This document shows positions 13,698 to 28,600 of a DNA stretch of 64,000 nucleotides, piece by piece; the first letter of the stretch is position 1; every line of letters starts with the position of its first letter. A program made the position numbers and the translations under genes. The notes under the pieces are model-generated. The model saw only the letters and a list, made by a program, of their open reading frames with translations, did not search any database and had not been told where the DNA came from. This DNA comes from Piliocolobus tephrosceles (taxonomy: Eukaryota > Chordata > Mammalia > Primates > Cercopithecidae): contig NC_045441.1 in NCBI RefSeq assembly GCF_002776525.5, positions 68,701,467 to 68,765,466 on the forward strand, in the 5' to 3' direction.

Positions 13698-16600
13698 AGA
13701 CAGAATCTCATTCTGTCTCCCAGGCTGGAGCACAGTGGCAAAATCTCAGCTCACTGCAACCTCCACGTCCCGGGTTCAAGCAATTATTCTGCCTCAGTCT
13801 CTGGAGTGGCTGGGATTACAGGTACCCACCACCATGCCTACTAATTTTTATTTCTAGTAGAGGCAGGATTTCACCATGTTGGTCAGGCTGGTCTGGAACT
13901 CCTGATTTCAGGTGATCCACCTGCCTTGGCCTCCCAAAGTGCTGGGATTACAGGTGTGAGCCACCATGCCCATCCTGAAATAGCTTCTTTTTTTAGTGTG
14001 TGCACTCAGCCACTGGAAGAATATCTGAGGAGCAGAAGATGAGTATGACTAATGGCTTCCACATATTATAGCTGGGGAGGCAAGTACAGCAAGAAACGTT
14101 CAGAGGAGCCAAAGAAACGGAGCAGTCATGGGCAGTGACGGAGAAATAGAGAAAGGGAGTAGAGGGAGAAAGTGAGGCTGAAAGAAACAGAGTGCAAAGG
14201 ATCCGCAGTCAGAGAGAGAGAGAGAGTAGTGAGGCAGTCAACACCAAGAAGTAAGTTGAGACAGAAGAGGCGCAGCATCCAGTGTGGACAGTGCATGTGT
14301 ATTTATGTATTCTGTGCTATATCCAAAGTGCTTTCATACTTTCATAATAATGCCTGAGGTCTTGCACCTGTCAATTACTTTCAGATGTCTAAGAATGGAA
14401 TTGAACTTACTCAGAATGTTAAAAAAAAAAAAAATGAAAACAGCTAATAGACCTTTTAGCAGAGTTCAGTCTTTATCAAAATGCATAACTCTGTGGGAGC
14501 TCTCAGAAGTACACTTCATTCCTTTTTCTCACGGGTATAAAGTTAAGTGTTTTCTCTATTACAGACAACCAACCCCCGGTGATTCAAGTATTGCAAGACA
14601 AATTACAGACATTTTATGGTGAAAACTTTGAGTATCAGTTCGTGGCCTTTGATCCGGAAGGTTCTGACATCCACTTTACGTTGGACTCTGGTCCTGAAGG
14701 AGCAAGTGTTTCCTCTGCAGGGCTTTTTATGTGGAAAACAGAGTTACTAACTCCACAACAATTTACTCTACGCCTTAAGGATGACTGCGATGCTGAAACT
14801 AGAGTCACGATTGAGGTAATCTTTATAATTACGTAAGTGTCACTGGATTCTTTTGCAATTTTAGCAACTTTATTTGAATTTAAAATACAAGCCATATTCC
14901 TAGTTGTAAAGAGCAACAGAGTTATTAAACATTGTATGGAAAATTAAACTGCCAAAACTTTTTATTATTGTTTGTAAGAATTTAAAACCTTAGAGAGAGT
15001 CTCAAGCCCAGAAGCACAGATATAAATTAATAATTTCTTTACTGTTTTACTTTGTACTTCCCTGTAACAAGGATAAACTCCTTCAGCTCCACCTTCATGA
15101 AAGATGTGTGATTAATCTAAGATTGATAATTATACCCTCTTCCATCAAGTGAAAGGGCCTGAGATGTTGAATTAGAAATCAAGATTATAAATATGACTTG
15201 AGATAACTAATTGGCAACTATAATTCCTTTCTTTATTGACTTTTCTTTTCATTATGTCAGTCATGAGCACTTAATACTTCCAAACCCTTTATGTGTCCAT
15301 TGTTCTTTTGAAACTTGGAACACACTTTTACACTGAAGTAATATTGTGAAGAGCAGCTGTGTTCTATGCCATATTAACCCAGTAATTCAGAAGATCATTT
15401 GCTCTCTAGGTTTGTGAATAACCCAGGTGATTAACTGCTGTCCACTTTAGTGATTTTTTTTACGTTGTTCTACTTGCATGACAGAAATTGATCATCTTGT
15501 AACTTTTTTTAAGACAAGTTATCCTTAGTATTATATTGTGGTTTTGCACCTGGGAGTGGGCATAATTGCTTTATTAAACTATTTTTAATACAATTTTATA
15601 TTACATTTGTGTGTATGTGTGTATATATATCAAATATAAGTGATTTGGTCATACTTGTACATAAACACACATGCCTGTCATGATTTCCGGGGCATAAACT
15701 GAAGATAATTTTATTGAAAAATAAGACATTTCCTTTTTTTTTCTTTTCTAGGTGACTGTGAAGTCTTGTGATTGCTTGAATGGTGGATCATGTGTGTCTG
15801 ATAGGAACTTTCCTCCAGGGAGTGGAGTGTACCTGTGTGTCTGCTTGCCTGGCTTCCATGGTAGCCTTTGCGAAGTCAACACTAGTGGATGCCAATCCAA
15901 CCCTTGTGGTCTTGGCAGCTGTATTAGTGGTTTTCACAATTATTCCTGTGATTGTCCACCTGAGCTCAAAGGTAAGATTTTGCTCCTCATAACAAATGAG
16001 AAAGAAAAGCTCATTGAAACACACATCTACAGATTACTCAAGCAAATGTGTGGTCCTAAAGATTTCAGTCCACATCTTTACAATTTTAATAAAAGTTATT
16101 ACAAATGTAATTACTATCCATATCCCTTGTTCTTATAAATTGTAAATTCCATACACTATTATAATTTTGCTCATTTTTGTAACTGTTATAGCAATGTAGG
16201 AACCTGTTCTGCAGGTTTCTAAACATTCCTGCCTATATTTGGTAGGGAGAAGTGTATTAAAATGTATTACTATTAAGATATAATATGGAAAAATAAAGGA
16301 GTTATGCCAGAGAAAATACAAAAGTTATCACTTAAGAGAGATTTTACCGATAATTCATTGACTTAGAAATATCATGGTAAAAAGTTGAAATCAAATGAAA
16401 TGTTAGCATATTTACTAACTCATTAATTGTCCTAAAATGTGTGATTACAGAAATATATGACTGCCAACCTTTAATTTTCCATGGCTTCTTAAAAACTCAT
16501 ATGAATACTTTCTTTACATTTAATAGATATAAATATTAAGTAAGTAAATATATAGTTAATGAGCTGATATTTTTCTTGAAGACACCTATTTTAACAATAC

Positions 16601-19600
16601 AGTAGAACTGAGCAGAAGATTTATGTGTCTTCTAATTTTCTTCACCACCTTTTTTTTTTTTTTTGAGATGGAGTCTTGCTCTGTCGCCCAGGCTGGAGTG
16701 CAGTGGCATGGTCTCAACTCACTGCAAGCTCTGCCTCCCGGGTTCACGCCATTCTCCTGCCTCAGCCTCCTGAGTACCTGGGACTACAGGCACCTGCCAC
16801 CATGCCTGACTAATTTTTTGTATTTTTACTAGAGATGGGCTTTCACCATGTAGGCAGGATGGTCTCGATCTCCTGACCTCGTGATCTGCCCGTCTCAGCC
16901 TCCCAAAGTGCTGGGATTACAGGTGTGAGCTGCCACGCCCCACCTCTTCAGCATTTTAAAACAAAAATTTTATCATTTGGAACTATGAATATAGATCTCT
17001 TTTCTACTCCACTGTAGACTATATTTGAAAGAATTCAAATGTTGATTGCCTCAAAAATTTTAGTATAATAAGGGCTACCATCCATATATGACTGAATTTA
17101 TTCATTCAGATGAGTTGTTAAGCATTTCAGAGTACCACATCAACTAAAAAACTTTTACTAAGGACACACTGACTTTCCTAACATAAACAATTTTTGTAAC
17201 TAAACAATTTGTCCTTAAAGCTAAACAACCATCCTAAATAACTTTTAAAAATTACTGACTTTTTAAACAAAGTTCAAATTATTGTTGTAATATGAAACTT
17301 TTTGCCTCAAATATTAATGGAAATCTTAACTCATCTTATTTACAAAAAAAAATCGTATGTACTTGAAAGGTCTAGTTTAATATTAAATTGAATATAATTA
17401 GTGACTTTATATTTGATTATACAGTAAGTTTTTAAAATAGCATACTTCTATCCTCATAATGCATAGCAGCTCTTTTGGGGTTAGAAGGACAGACATGAAA
17501 AGTAGATGTTATATAATAAGCCAATTGGACATACAATGTTTTTCAAATTAAATAATTTGAGCTCTTGACCTATATTTTGTACAGGCAAAAACTGCCAGGA
17601 AGATGTTGATGAGTGTGACTCCAAGCCTTGCTTTGAGGGAGTAGAATGCCTGAATACCTTTCGTTCCTATCATTGTGGTTCATGTCCAAAAGGATTTTAT
17701 GGGGATGGAAAAATATGCCATGGTAAAAGTTCCTATTTTCTGCTATAAGATTTCTTTTTTTGCTGTATTTATTTTTTAATAGCATAGTTTCTGTTTTTGA
17801 CTCATGTATTTATTCAGTGTAAATGCATTAAGTGTCATGCATTGAACTAGATACAAAAGTTGCAAAAATATGTAAGACATGGCCTCTGATTTAATAAGTA
17901 AAGTGTAACAGCAGGGAATATGACTAGTAATTACACAGTACAATAAAGTGTTCTGTGTCTTTTGATAGAAATCACAAAAGAGCTAGTAGGAATATTATAA
18001 AGGGAATCTTATCTACCTGGAGAAATAGTGAAAACTTTTAAAAAAGGAAGTGACTAGACTATACTAGACACATGAGAACTGAATCTGACAGATCAAGAGA
18101 GAAAAAGGCATTCCAGCCAAAAGCAACAGCAGGAGCAAAGGGACAGAAGCAGGTAACATCACAGCACTCTTTGGGCAACCATTGTGAATAGTTCAGTGTG
18201 CCTGGAATATAGGAAGAAAGGGGGGCTGCTGCAAGAGTTAGAGCTAGAGAGGTAAGCAGTAGCAAGACCACATAAAAACCATGGAGACTCCCTTAAAATT
18301 TTGAGGTAGGAGAGAAACACAATACAGTTTACCATGTGAGATAGTTTAAGAAGTAGTGTGTAGGATGGACCCCTTGTGGGTAAGGAACTGTGTAAATCTG
18401 AAGGTGGGAAGAAGAGTTAAGAAAATATTTCAAATATATAGGAAAAAGATGAAGATACACTAACCTAAGATGAGGTAATGATGAAAGGGATACTAAAGAA
18501 GCAAGTTGATTGTACTTAGTCGGTGACGGATTAGTATGATGAGAGAAAGAGATTCATTAAGTTTTAAGTGTTTGATTTTAGTGAATGGGTGTGTACAATT
18601 TGCATTTGCATTGCTATGGATGAAACTGCGTCCCCCCAAAATTTATGTGTTGAAGCCCTAACTCCCAGTGTGGCTATATTTGGAGAAAGGAAGGAATTAA
18701 GGTTAAATGTGGTTATAAGGGTGAAGCCCTGATCCCATAGAATTAGTATCCTTATATGAAGAGACACCAGAGAGCTTGTGATATATGGACAGATCCAGAA
18801 AGCAGCCATCTTCAAGCCAGGAAGAGAGTCTTCACCAAAAACTCAACCAGCCAGTCTGATCACTTTGATCTTAGATCATTGAACCTCCAGAATGGCAAGA
18901 TAATTTCTGTTGTTTAAGCCTCCCAGTCTGTGGTATTTTGTTATGGCAGCTCAGTCTGACTAAGACACGCAAGCAATGTATTGGAAGAACAAGTTGTTTT
19001 GGAGGGGAATTATAATGAATTCAGTTTGGATGCACAGAAACTAGGGTTACTATGGAATATCCATGTGTGCTCAGAAAGGAGGATTAAGTTGAAAATATGC
19101 TTCTTAGAATCATCAGCTATGTCATAGAATTATTCAGGGAAAACCCTTAGATTTAGAGGAAAGTGGACAAAAAAAAATTGGTAGACATCAACATTTTAAA
19201 AGATTAAAAGAGAAAAAACTAAGTTACAGAAGACAGTGTTGAAGATCCATACCTTGGGTTTAATTAAGTGAATGGGACGCTCTTTGATGACCTTATGTAC
19301 TAAGGAAGCAGCAGCATCTTGTGCTTCAAAATGGGCTGAGCCTGCCTAGCCCCACAGATATGAACAACACAGTATAGGATGGTAAGGGGAATTCTCTACT
19401 TCTGTTTCTCACATTTACTCCTGAATATCCCATCCCTAATATTCACATCTTCCACTCTAATAAGTGATCTAGCAGTATTCTTTCCCAGACAAGCCCATTT
19501 CTTCAATAAAAACTTCATTCAGTGGCATTTAAGAGAAAAACAAGTTGAACCAACTCCCCTTACACGTGAGTGACTAAATATGTTTCTTAACATTGTCAGT

Positions 19601-22600
19601 GTCATTTGTATATTGTAGGAAGGGGCTTATTAATACAAAAGGATTTTTAGTTGTTGGTTGTGTTTTCTTAGTTTTATAATAGGCACCAGAGTCAATGAAT
19701 ATCAACGTGAATATAGCACAGTTATTCTTGAGGTTATTGCTAACTAGTGGGGCACATAAGAATCAATAGCGTGAAGGGCAAAGTTCTGTGGGAGAACCCA
19801 AATGGGCAAAATTGATTGACTGGGTGAATGCAACTGAAGGAAAGTACATTAGCTTGGGCTGCCATAACAGACTTGGGGGCTTAAACAACAGAAATTTATT
19901 TTCTCACATTTCTGAATGTTGAAAGTTCAAGATTAAGGTGCGAGTAGGGTTGATGTGTGGTGAGATATCTCTGGTTTGCAGACTGGCTACATTCTTACCA
20001 GGTCTTTCCTGCATGTGTGGTATCTCTTCCTCTTTTTGTAAGGACGCCAGGATTAGGGTGCCACTCTTAAGATCTCATTTAATCTTTTACCCCCTTAAAG
20101 ACCCTGTCTCCAAACACGTTCACATTTAGGAGTAGGGATTTAACGTATGAATTTTGGGGGGACACAATTCAGTCCATACCAGAAAAGTGGGCAGAAGAGA
20201 TGACATTTAAGCTAGTTATTTAATCTAATTTGCAGAGTTCCATCCAAGTGGCATTCGTATTGTATGTTCTTATTTGTGGTGCTTTGGTTGTATAATAGTT
20301 TAAGTCTCATCTGTTTTTCTTGTTCTCATTTACAGTTGAAACACAGTTTTTAAATAAATTTACCACACACGCTGTGGTTCTCACAAGATCTGATAAAAGT
20401 ATAAATAAGGAAGAGGATGATAAAGATGCCCAAGGGAGGAAGAGGCATGTTAAGCCAACAAACAGAAATGCCCTTAGTAAGTAATGGTCTTAGTTAAAAT
20501 CTAATGACAAGTAATTCCTCTTGTTTGTTTTCTAGAAGATCAACATATTTATTCCTCAGGTATTTTTATTTTTAGAAAGATCACCTAAAGGTTATATAAT
20601 GCAGTTTAAAATTTATTCTTTCTCTTGCTAATCTATTCAGTCATCTGGGTTATATTTTAGAAAAAAATGCATTTATGTCCTCTAATGGACAAAGCATCAT
20701 TTAAAGTGATTTCAGAGAAGCTAATAGTTGGAAGTGACTATTTCAAACTTATATTTTATAAATCCTTAGAAATTGGTCATCCAGTATCTGCTCAAACCCT
20801 AAAAGTGATAAGAAGTTCACTATTTCACAAGGCCTTACTTGTGTCATAGTGCTTTCTTAATAGCCCTCATTTGGTTCAATCATTCTGTGATTGTCTTCAT
20901 AAAGTTCTTGTATATTGCACATTGACTTTCTTTACACCTTAGCTTTCTGTATTATCAAATGTTATTGTGAATGGACTATCTCTCAAGATATTTTTGATTC
21001 CTGGAACCTAGGAAATGTGTCTTGATTTTCATATTATTCCTGTGTTGTCACGTTACTGAATACTCTGATGTACACTGTGGTTTATAGTGGATTATCTTTC
21101 TTGATTTTATTGACAGACAATAATTGTTTTTTGCAAATAGGGAGTTTTGTCTGCTATTCTTATTTACTTTCTAGTCTCAATAGTGAGATTTAATTTATAC
21201 TTATAATGTGCCAGCACTAGGCAGACATTTTTTGTATCTTACCTCATTAAATCCTCATAATAGCTATTTACAGTAACTGTTATTACTTCTGTTTTACAGA
21301 TGATTAAACAGAAACATAGAAGGGTTAAGTAATGTGTTCAAATTATGGAGTTTTAAACTACAGAAGAGAATTGAGCCTGAGCAATCTAACTGAAGAGACC
21401 AGGGTCTCAAACTTACACTCTCATTGCAGTGTAGTGTACCTCTAGTACAAAGCCTGTAAGGAAGGGAGGGCTTTGTTAATGGTATGGGAATTCTTCTCTT
21501 GTTTCACTATTGACTATGATATCACTGTAGTTTCTGCTAGATACCCTTTGTCCAGTTAATGAATTTTCCTTTTATTAGTTGCTTTTCCAGAATTCCTAGT
21601 TTTAAATCAGGAGTGGGTTTTAAATATTATCAAATGCTTTTTCAGCATCATTTATTACTTGCTATAATTGCAGTTAACAAAGTTTCCTTAGACTAATTTT
21701 CTCACAATATTTAAAACCAATAATTAATACGTATTACATTTCAACATCATTATGTATTTTCCATATTGTCTTTATGCAATTATATCATATAATTATGTTA
21801 ATAGATTCAAGTGTAATCCTGATATATTTTCTCATAAATGTACTGCTACTTTGATCTGCTAATATTTCATTTAAATTTTTTATATAATGTCACAAATATA
21901 TTGACTATATGATTATGCCACTTTAATAAAGTGTTTATAAAACTTTTCATCTCTTTTTGTGCATTGCAGCAGTTTTGAAAACACTGTTTCCTTAATTATT
22001 TGGTAAAATTTTTTCATTAGATTATCTGTCCTAGCATCATTTTGGGTAGTAAGTTTAGATTGTTTTTCTATTTCCATCAATGTTTGTACCTCCTCTTTAG
22101 TCAATTTATTCACTTATATTTTGCCAGAAAATCATTTGTCACATTTAGATTTCAAATTCTTGTATACAATTACATGTAGTATTCTTATATAATTAAAATT
22201 GTCTTCTTATATGTAGCTTTTTCACTTTCCTCATCTCCAAAGTTGTTTAGTTACATTTTTTCACTGTTACGGTTTTTGATTTTTCCTAGACAGAAGTTGC
22301 CAAACGTTATCTATTTAATTGGGATTAATTTTTTCAAATAATCATTTAGATTTGTCTTTCTGCTGATTGCTATCCTTTTACTCTCCTTTTTTATTGATTT
22401 GTAGGGTTACTTCATATATTCTGGCCACCTCATATATTCAGATCCCATACATAATCTGTACTTGAAATTATTGTGTTTATCTCTGTGGTTTGCCTTTATC
22501 TGTGTTCTGTTTTTCATGAAAGCATTAAATTTTATGTAATCAAGTAAATATATTTTTAAATATTTTATTTATAGCTTTTTAAATAGATACAAGTCTAATC

Positions 22601-25600
22601 CTGATATATTTTTCCATAAATGTACTGCTACTTTTGATTTGCTGGTATTTCATTTAAATTTTTTATATGATGTCACAAATATATTAAGGATCTCTCAAAG
22701 TTTAAGTTATAAATATGAACTCTTAAATTATCTTTTAGAGCATTTATTATTTTATATTTTACATTTAGTTTTTAATTCATTTGAAATTTGTTACTTTATG
22801 ATATGAAGTAGAGGTCCAATACTTTTTTTTTCTTCCAGGCGAATAACAATTATGTAGTACCATTTATAAAATAAGCCACATTGAATTTAAATATCATATT
22901 TTTATTTAAAGTCCCTTATATGTTGAGATGTATTTCTGAGTTTTCTATTATGTTGTTTTCTAATAGTCTTTTTCTATGCCAATAATACATTGTTTTGATT
23001 AGTGTGGCTTTATACTATGTTTTAATATCTGTAAGGCCAATATCTTCCTATGATTCTTGTATTCTGTAATTTTTTTTCTATCTCTGATATGTACCTTCAT
23101 AAGAACATCAAATCATTACATTTCAAAAGAAAAAATGTGCTTTACTAACAGGCATTTGCTAACATATGCTCTTTTCTTACTTTCTTCAATGATAATTTTT
23201 GCAATCTGGAGTTTCAATTCTTCTCTGCTTCTTTGTCCAATTCTCACAATAGACAGACAATAAAAGCTCACCTAAGGACAAGGTTTACATGAAGCAATTT
23301 GGTTCTAGAAGGAGTCCCTTCTGTGTACAGAGGCTGAGGGAAGGGGACACTGACTTGGCCCAGTCATTTAAAGCAGGTCTTCTGGGGAGTGCTAGTCCAG
23401 GACCTCTTCTGTATTTTTTTTTTTCTTTTTGACACTTAATTGTGCTTACCTTATTGCCCTTGTTTATTTTGGGGGCTATATTTGGTGCACTCCTGTTTCT
23501 ATTAGTCTGAACCTACATACTTTTTATGTTTCAGGAAGTCCTCACATTTTTCAAAAATCTTTCATTGCACTTGTTGCCAACTATGTTAAGGATTATTTTT
23601 GTTGTTTTTGGTTCATTTTCTTCTATCTTTTTCTGGTTTTGATTTGATTTGGCTTGGCTTTCTCTGTTTTTATATTTTAACACTTTTGAGAATTGCTTTG
23701 CATGAAAACAGTGCAAAATCAAACCCTAAATTTGCAGTAGAAAGTTTAACTAGAAAAACATATCTAATCACTGCTTAAAATGTGTCCTTACTCTAAAACT
23801 CATTAGATTTTTCCATACCAAATAAGTAAAAATGCATTATAAGGAAATGAAGTATTTTGGCAGGGAGAAATAAACAATAACCCCCCCCCCCCCAAAAAAA
23901 AGGACCTGTAAAAATGTTTTAATTTCTAGTTGAGCAATCAAGAAAGACGGGGGCATAAAATCTCATTTTATCACATTGGGAACATTATCAGAACCGTGGT
24001 TCTTTGCCTCTCATATATAATAGCATTTATATAAATTTCCATTTTTTACTTATACATTTACACCTGTCTTATTTACAGGCAAAATTACTTACTATTCTGT
24101 GTTTCTGTAGGTTTCATTTTATTTTTGTCACTCCTGTAGTAGTTCTCAATGATTGTTTCATAGTGAATTCTAAATTGCTCAGGGATAGGGGCTGTACTTT
24201 CCTTTGTTTTGAGGCTCATGTGTATGAGGTGATCAACAGGTGTTTGTTAGCCATTTCAAAATCTTAATAAAATAAATTATCGTACTTTGACTTTTATACT
24301 ATTTAACATTCTGGGTTATTTTGTGTACCCCAAAAGATTATAAGCTCCTTGAAGACAGAAACAGTGTCATGATTTCTTATTAGTACACAGCTCCTACTAC
24401 AGTGTTCAACAGTGTAGATACTAAATGAATGAATGAATTAATTAATGTAAAATATTTCATGTAGCAAAGACTATTTATAAATGCTATTGACTCACATTTT
24501 TTAATTTTTTGGTTGTGTAGGTATAAATTTTCAGCCACCATCAACAGAATATTCACTAATTGGTACAAGATTTACTCCCACTCCCGCTACTATCAAGAAG
24601 TTATTGAGCACGACTAACAACATCTCCCGCTCATCACTAAAATTAATTACAGCCCAAATGGATAATTCAGTAAAGGCCATTTCCCATCAGATATCAGATT
24701 TTGAGCATGTGGATCGTAGTCTTAGTACAAATCTCAGTCTGGGTGAGTTGGAAGTTTCTATGAAGAAAAGCAGCTTTTTAAGCATGAACTCAAACAGCAC
24801 CCATGGCAAAGCGAAGGACGATATCCAGAACAACATCCAAACAGAGATGGGAGGGTATAACTCTCAAATTAGCAGGTCTTCCCAAGATTACACACAGTAT
24901 GAAGATGAGTTTGTGTCATCTATTACAAAGGCAATCACTATTTTGCCAGAAAAGTTTGGATCAACCAAAATATCACCTTGTGCTGACTCGCCTTGTTTTT
25001 TTGGTGTTTCCTGTGTGCCAAGCTCAGATGGTCTCTTCAAATGTGGACGCTGCCCGTTTGGGTATTATGGAGATGGTGTCAATTGCAGAGGTAGTATGAA
25101 ACTCTTTAGAAGATGCAAAGAAAAGTATCTAATTCAAGTTTAAGTTATTACAAAGATATGCTTTTCTGTTTACTAATTTCTATTTATTCCGCTTTGTTCA
25201 TTTGTTTCCATTTATTTTATTTATTAATCATTTATACTGTATTCTTACCACATTTTGAAAGAACAAAGCTGGGTTTTCTGAGTTATTTATTAAAATCATG
25301 TTAATATTATAGAGTATTACAACTATATAATATATATTACAAATATATTGGAGTACTTTCTGTGTTCCAGGGTCTGTGGAAACATTTTGTATCAACTGTG
25401 TCATGTAATCCACATGAACCCACATATTGGGTATTATTTTTCCCATTACACAGATGAGGAAACAGAGCTTTGGAGTGCCCACTGAATTTCCCAGCATTAA
25501 TCAGCTAAGCAGATAAAAGATGTCAATATAGATCTGATTAACACTGTGATCTGTGTTCTTTTCAGCTCACAGTGGGCATTTAGCACTTCAAATTCTAATT

Positions 25601-28600
25601 CTGGTATATTTGCTTATTTGCATGAACTAGTTTTCTCTGTAATCTTTCCAGCTCTTTTGAGATTACAGCAAGTCATATATCACTTTAATTTTAAAGACAT
25701 TGTTTCTATCTTCTCGCAATTATTAACATTGCTTTCTCTGATGAAAATCAACTTTTTGGGTTTGACAACATAAAAGCTGTCGTGTGTTATTGTTTTTCTT
25801 TGTGTTTTGGCTTGTTTGAGACTAAACTTAAGCAAGAGAGTTATTGTGTTCTTGTGTTCTTGTGTTCTCAGTATTATCTAGAGGGACTATTAGTTAACTA
25901 TTCAAATTTCAGAGACTTTTGCTTCTATTATAACTAAGTCTGTGGCAATATGTATGTCCTGTTTTAGTAATCAACCTTTTCTTCTTTGATTTTTTTTAGC
26001 CATTTGTAGACATCCATGCGGAAAAAGTAGGGAGTGTGTTGCCCCAAACATCTGCAAATGTAAACCTGGTTACATTGGTTCTAACTGCCAAACTGGTAGG
26101 TAACATCATTCATTAGTTTGCATGATAAATTTTATTTGGTAATTGATATGTCTAAAACCTGGGCTTTATTTTATACAGCTCTTTGTAACCCTGATTGCAA
26201 AAATCATGGAAAATGTATTAAGCCTAACATTTGTCAGTGTCTTCCAGGACATGGTGGAGCAACCTGTGATGAAGGTGATAATTCAAATTAAAAATCAAAT
26301 AGAAGCCTAAAATATAGCATAATTTTCTTTAAAAATCATTTTACAAGACAATTCAGTTTTACTGTGTATATACTAAAATATTCTTATCAAAGCTGGTATA
26401 GGACTCTACATTTTAAAATACTTATTAAACATAATTTATTCAAAGATTCTAAAGAATTAAATTTCTTAAATCAGAGATTGAAGGAGCAATAGCTTATTTG
26501 TGATTGGGAAAATTATCCTCTGAAACGATTTGAGGTTTAGTTATAAGGTACTATATATCTACAAATATTTTAGCTTCAAGCAAAAGACAGCTATTGAGTG
26601 ACCTACCAAATATGGTTCAAAGAAAGTGTTAAATGCCAAACAACTAGAAAATGTAAAGTAGTAAGAAGAAATCTAAAATGTGAATTTTTAAAAATGCATC
26701 TATAATCATATAATTGCATTGCTTTGGTTTAAATCTTAAGTGGAAAATGTATGAAATAGCATTCCTAAAGTGGATGATACTTTAAAGAAATAAGTTGTTT
26801 ATTTTAAAATAATATGTGAAAAGATAGTTTGGTAGATGGTGCATATAATTATGAAGAAGCTGAGAGCCATGTTAAATGTTTTTATGGCAAGGCAAGCTAC
26901 AAATTAACAAATTAAAGTAAATTTAGGGTGAAATAACAGAAACAGTCAATATAAATAGCATACGAAAATAACTATAGAACTATAGGAAAGCTCTATTTGT
27001 AAGGCAGGAATACGTAAGTTCTCTCACTTTTCAGAAGAAGGCTAAGGTCCTGTATTTCCTTCCAGTTAACACAAAGTTTTATTAATCAAAGCATGCTGCT
27101 GATTTGTAAGTGTTTCCAGTGTGAATTAATATGGCCAGTCCCACAGAACTAAATTTTGTAGTAAAAGAGGACTTAATGTATTATAAATTGCTCTTACAAC
27201 AAGATTTTATTGTGACAGTGCTTTATAAATATAAACTGACTTTTTAAAAATTAAGAACTGACTTAATAACATAATCTGTTTCTGCAGAACATTGTTACCC
27301 ACCTTGTCAACATGGTGGCACATGCTTGGCTGGAAATCTCTGCACTTGTCCTTATGGTTTTGTAGGACCGAGGTGTGAAACAAGTAAGCAAAACTCTCCT
27401 GCTGTCTGATATAATGAAACTGCTTCTTTGAATAGTGGGTGGCCTTAATGCTACATGAAATGAACCCAAATTCTAAGTAAAGAACACACATTGATGATTG
27501 ATGACAACAGTTACCATCCTGTATAGCACTGGGATCAACCACAGTGGCCATTACTAAGATAAATAAGTTTGTTTTGGGAAGTAACGTCACTCTGATGCTC
27601 TTCATGACCTTTCTTTGAGAAAACAGGAACTCAAATTTGTTAAATTGCATGTAAATTTCCTTTTAAATTTATGTCTATGATTGCTTTCGTCAATAACGAA
27701 TACTTTTCCCAAATAGCCAAGTCTTGTTTACCACTTGGCTCAATGGTTTTCTATTTTTTCCATCTCTATTAACCAAAAATGAAATAAAATAAAGTAACTG
27801 AATGTTAGAATCAGAAAGCATTTTAAACCCAAATATAAATTATATTTTATCTTTCTCTGTGATCTTATTAATTAGCAGATGTGATTGGCAGTTAAGAGCT
27901 AGCTAGATAAAAACCAACAATATGACTACTCCAAGACTAATCTTTCTTTTCTTTTATTCTGTGATCTCAGTGGTTTGTAACAGGCACTGTGAAAATGGAG
28001 GCCAGTGTCTTACACCAGATATTTGCCAGTGCAAACCTGGCTGGTATGGACCCACCTGTAGTACAGGTAAAATGGGAAATATTTTCAATGAACATGTCAA
28101 TTAAAAGTTAAAATATGCCAGTGTCCTGAAGACGTGCACCTAAGAAACGTAAAACTGACCTGACAAGACAAAAATGAAGTTGCTATTTCAGACAGATTTT
28201 TAAAACTCTTTCATCTTCATTCCCTTTGTTTTTGTGTTGAACCATATGGTGTCTTACAGCTTTACTGTTATCTTATCCAACCAATACTGTTTTTGCTTTT
28301 ATATTTCCCTCATTCATCTACCTTGTGGTGAAGAGAAACATGTTGAACCATCTAGGTCTCTTTTAAGTTTTTCATCACAATACAAACATCCTATTTCATT
28401 AAATATCTAAGCAATTCTGAATTAAGTGCATACCTTTTATGTTATTCTATTTATGTATCACAGTATCAGACTTGTTTTTTTTTTTTTTTTTTTTTTTTTT
28501 TGAGACAGAGTCTTGCTCTGTCACCCAGGCTGGAGTGCAGTGGCGTGATCTTGTCTCACTGTAACCTCTGCCTCCCAGGTTCAAGCGGTTCTCCTGCCTC

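Noticed and set aside
14172..14622. Overlapping open frames before the 14565 exon
   Set aside because: They run through purine-rich intron; the real exon starts after TATTACAG at 14565.
27922..28104. Frame with ATG and signal-peptide-like start before EGF exon 27971
   Set aside because: The hydrophobic start is intron pyrimidine tract translated; the exon begins after CTCAG at 27970.
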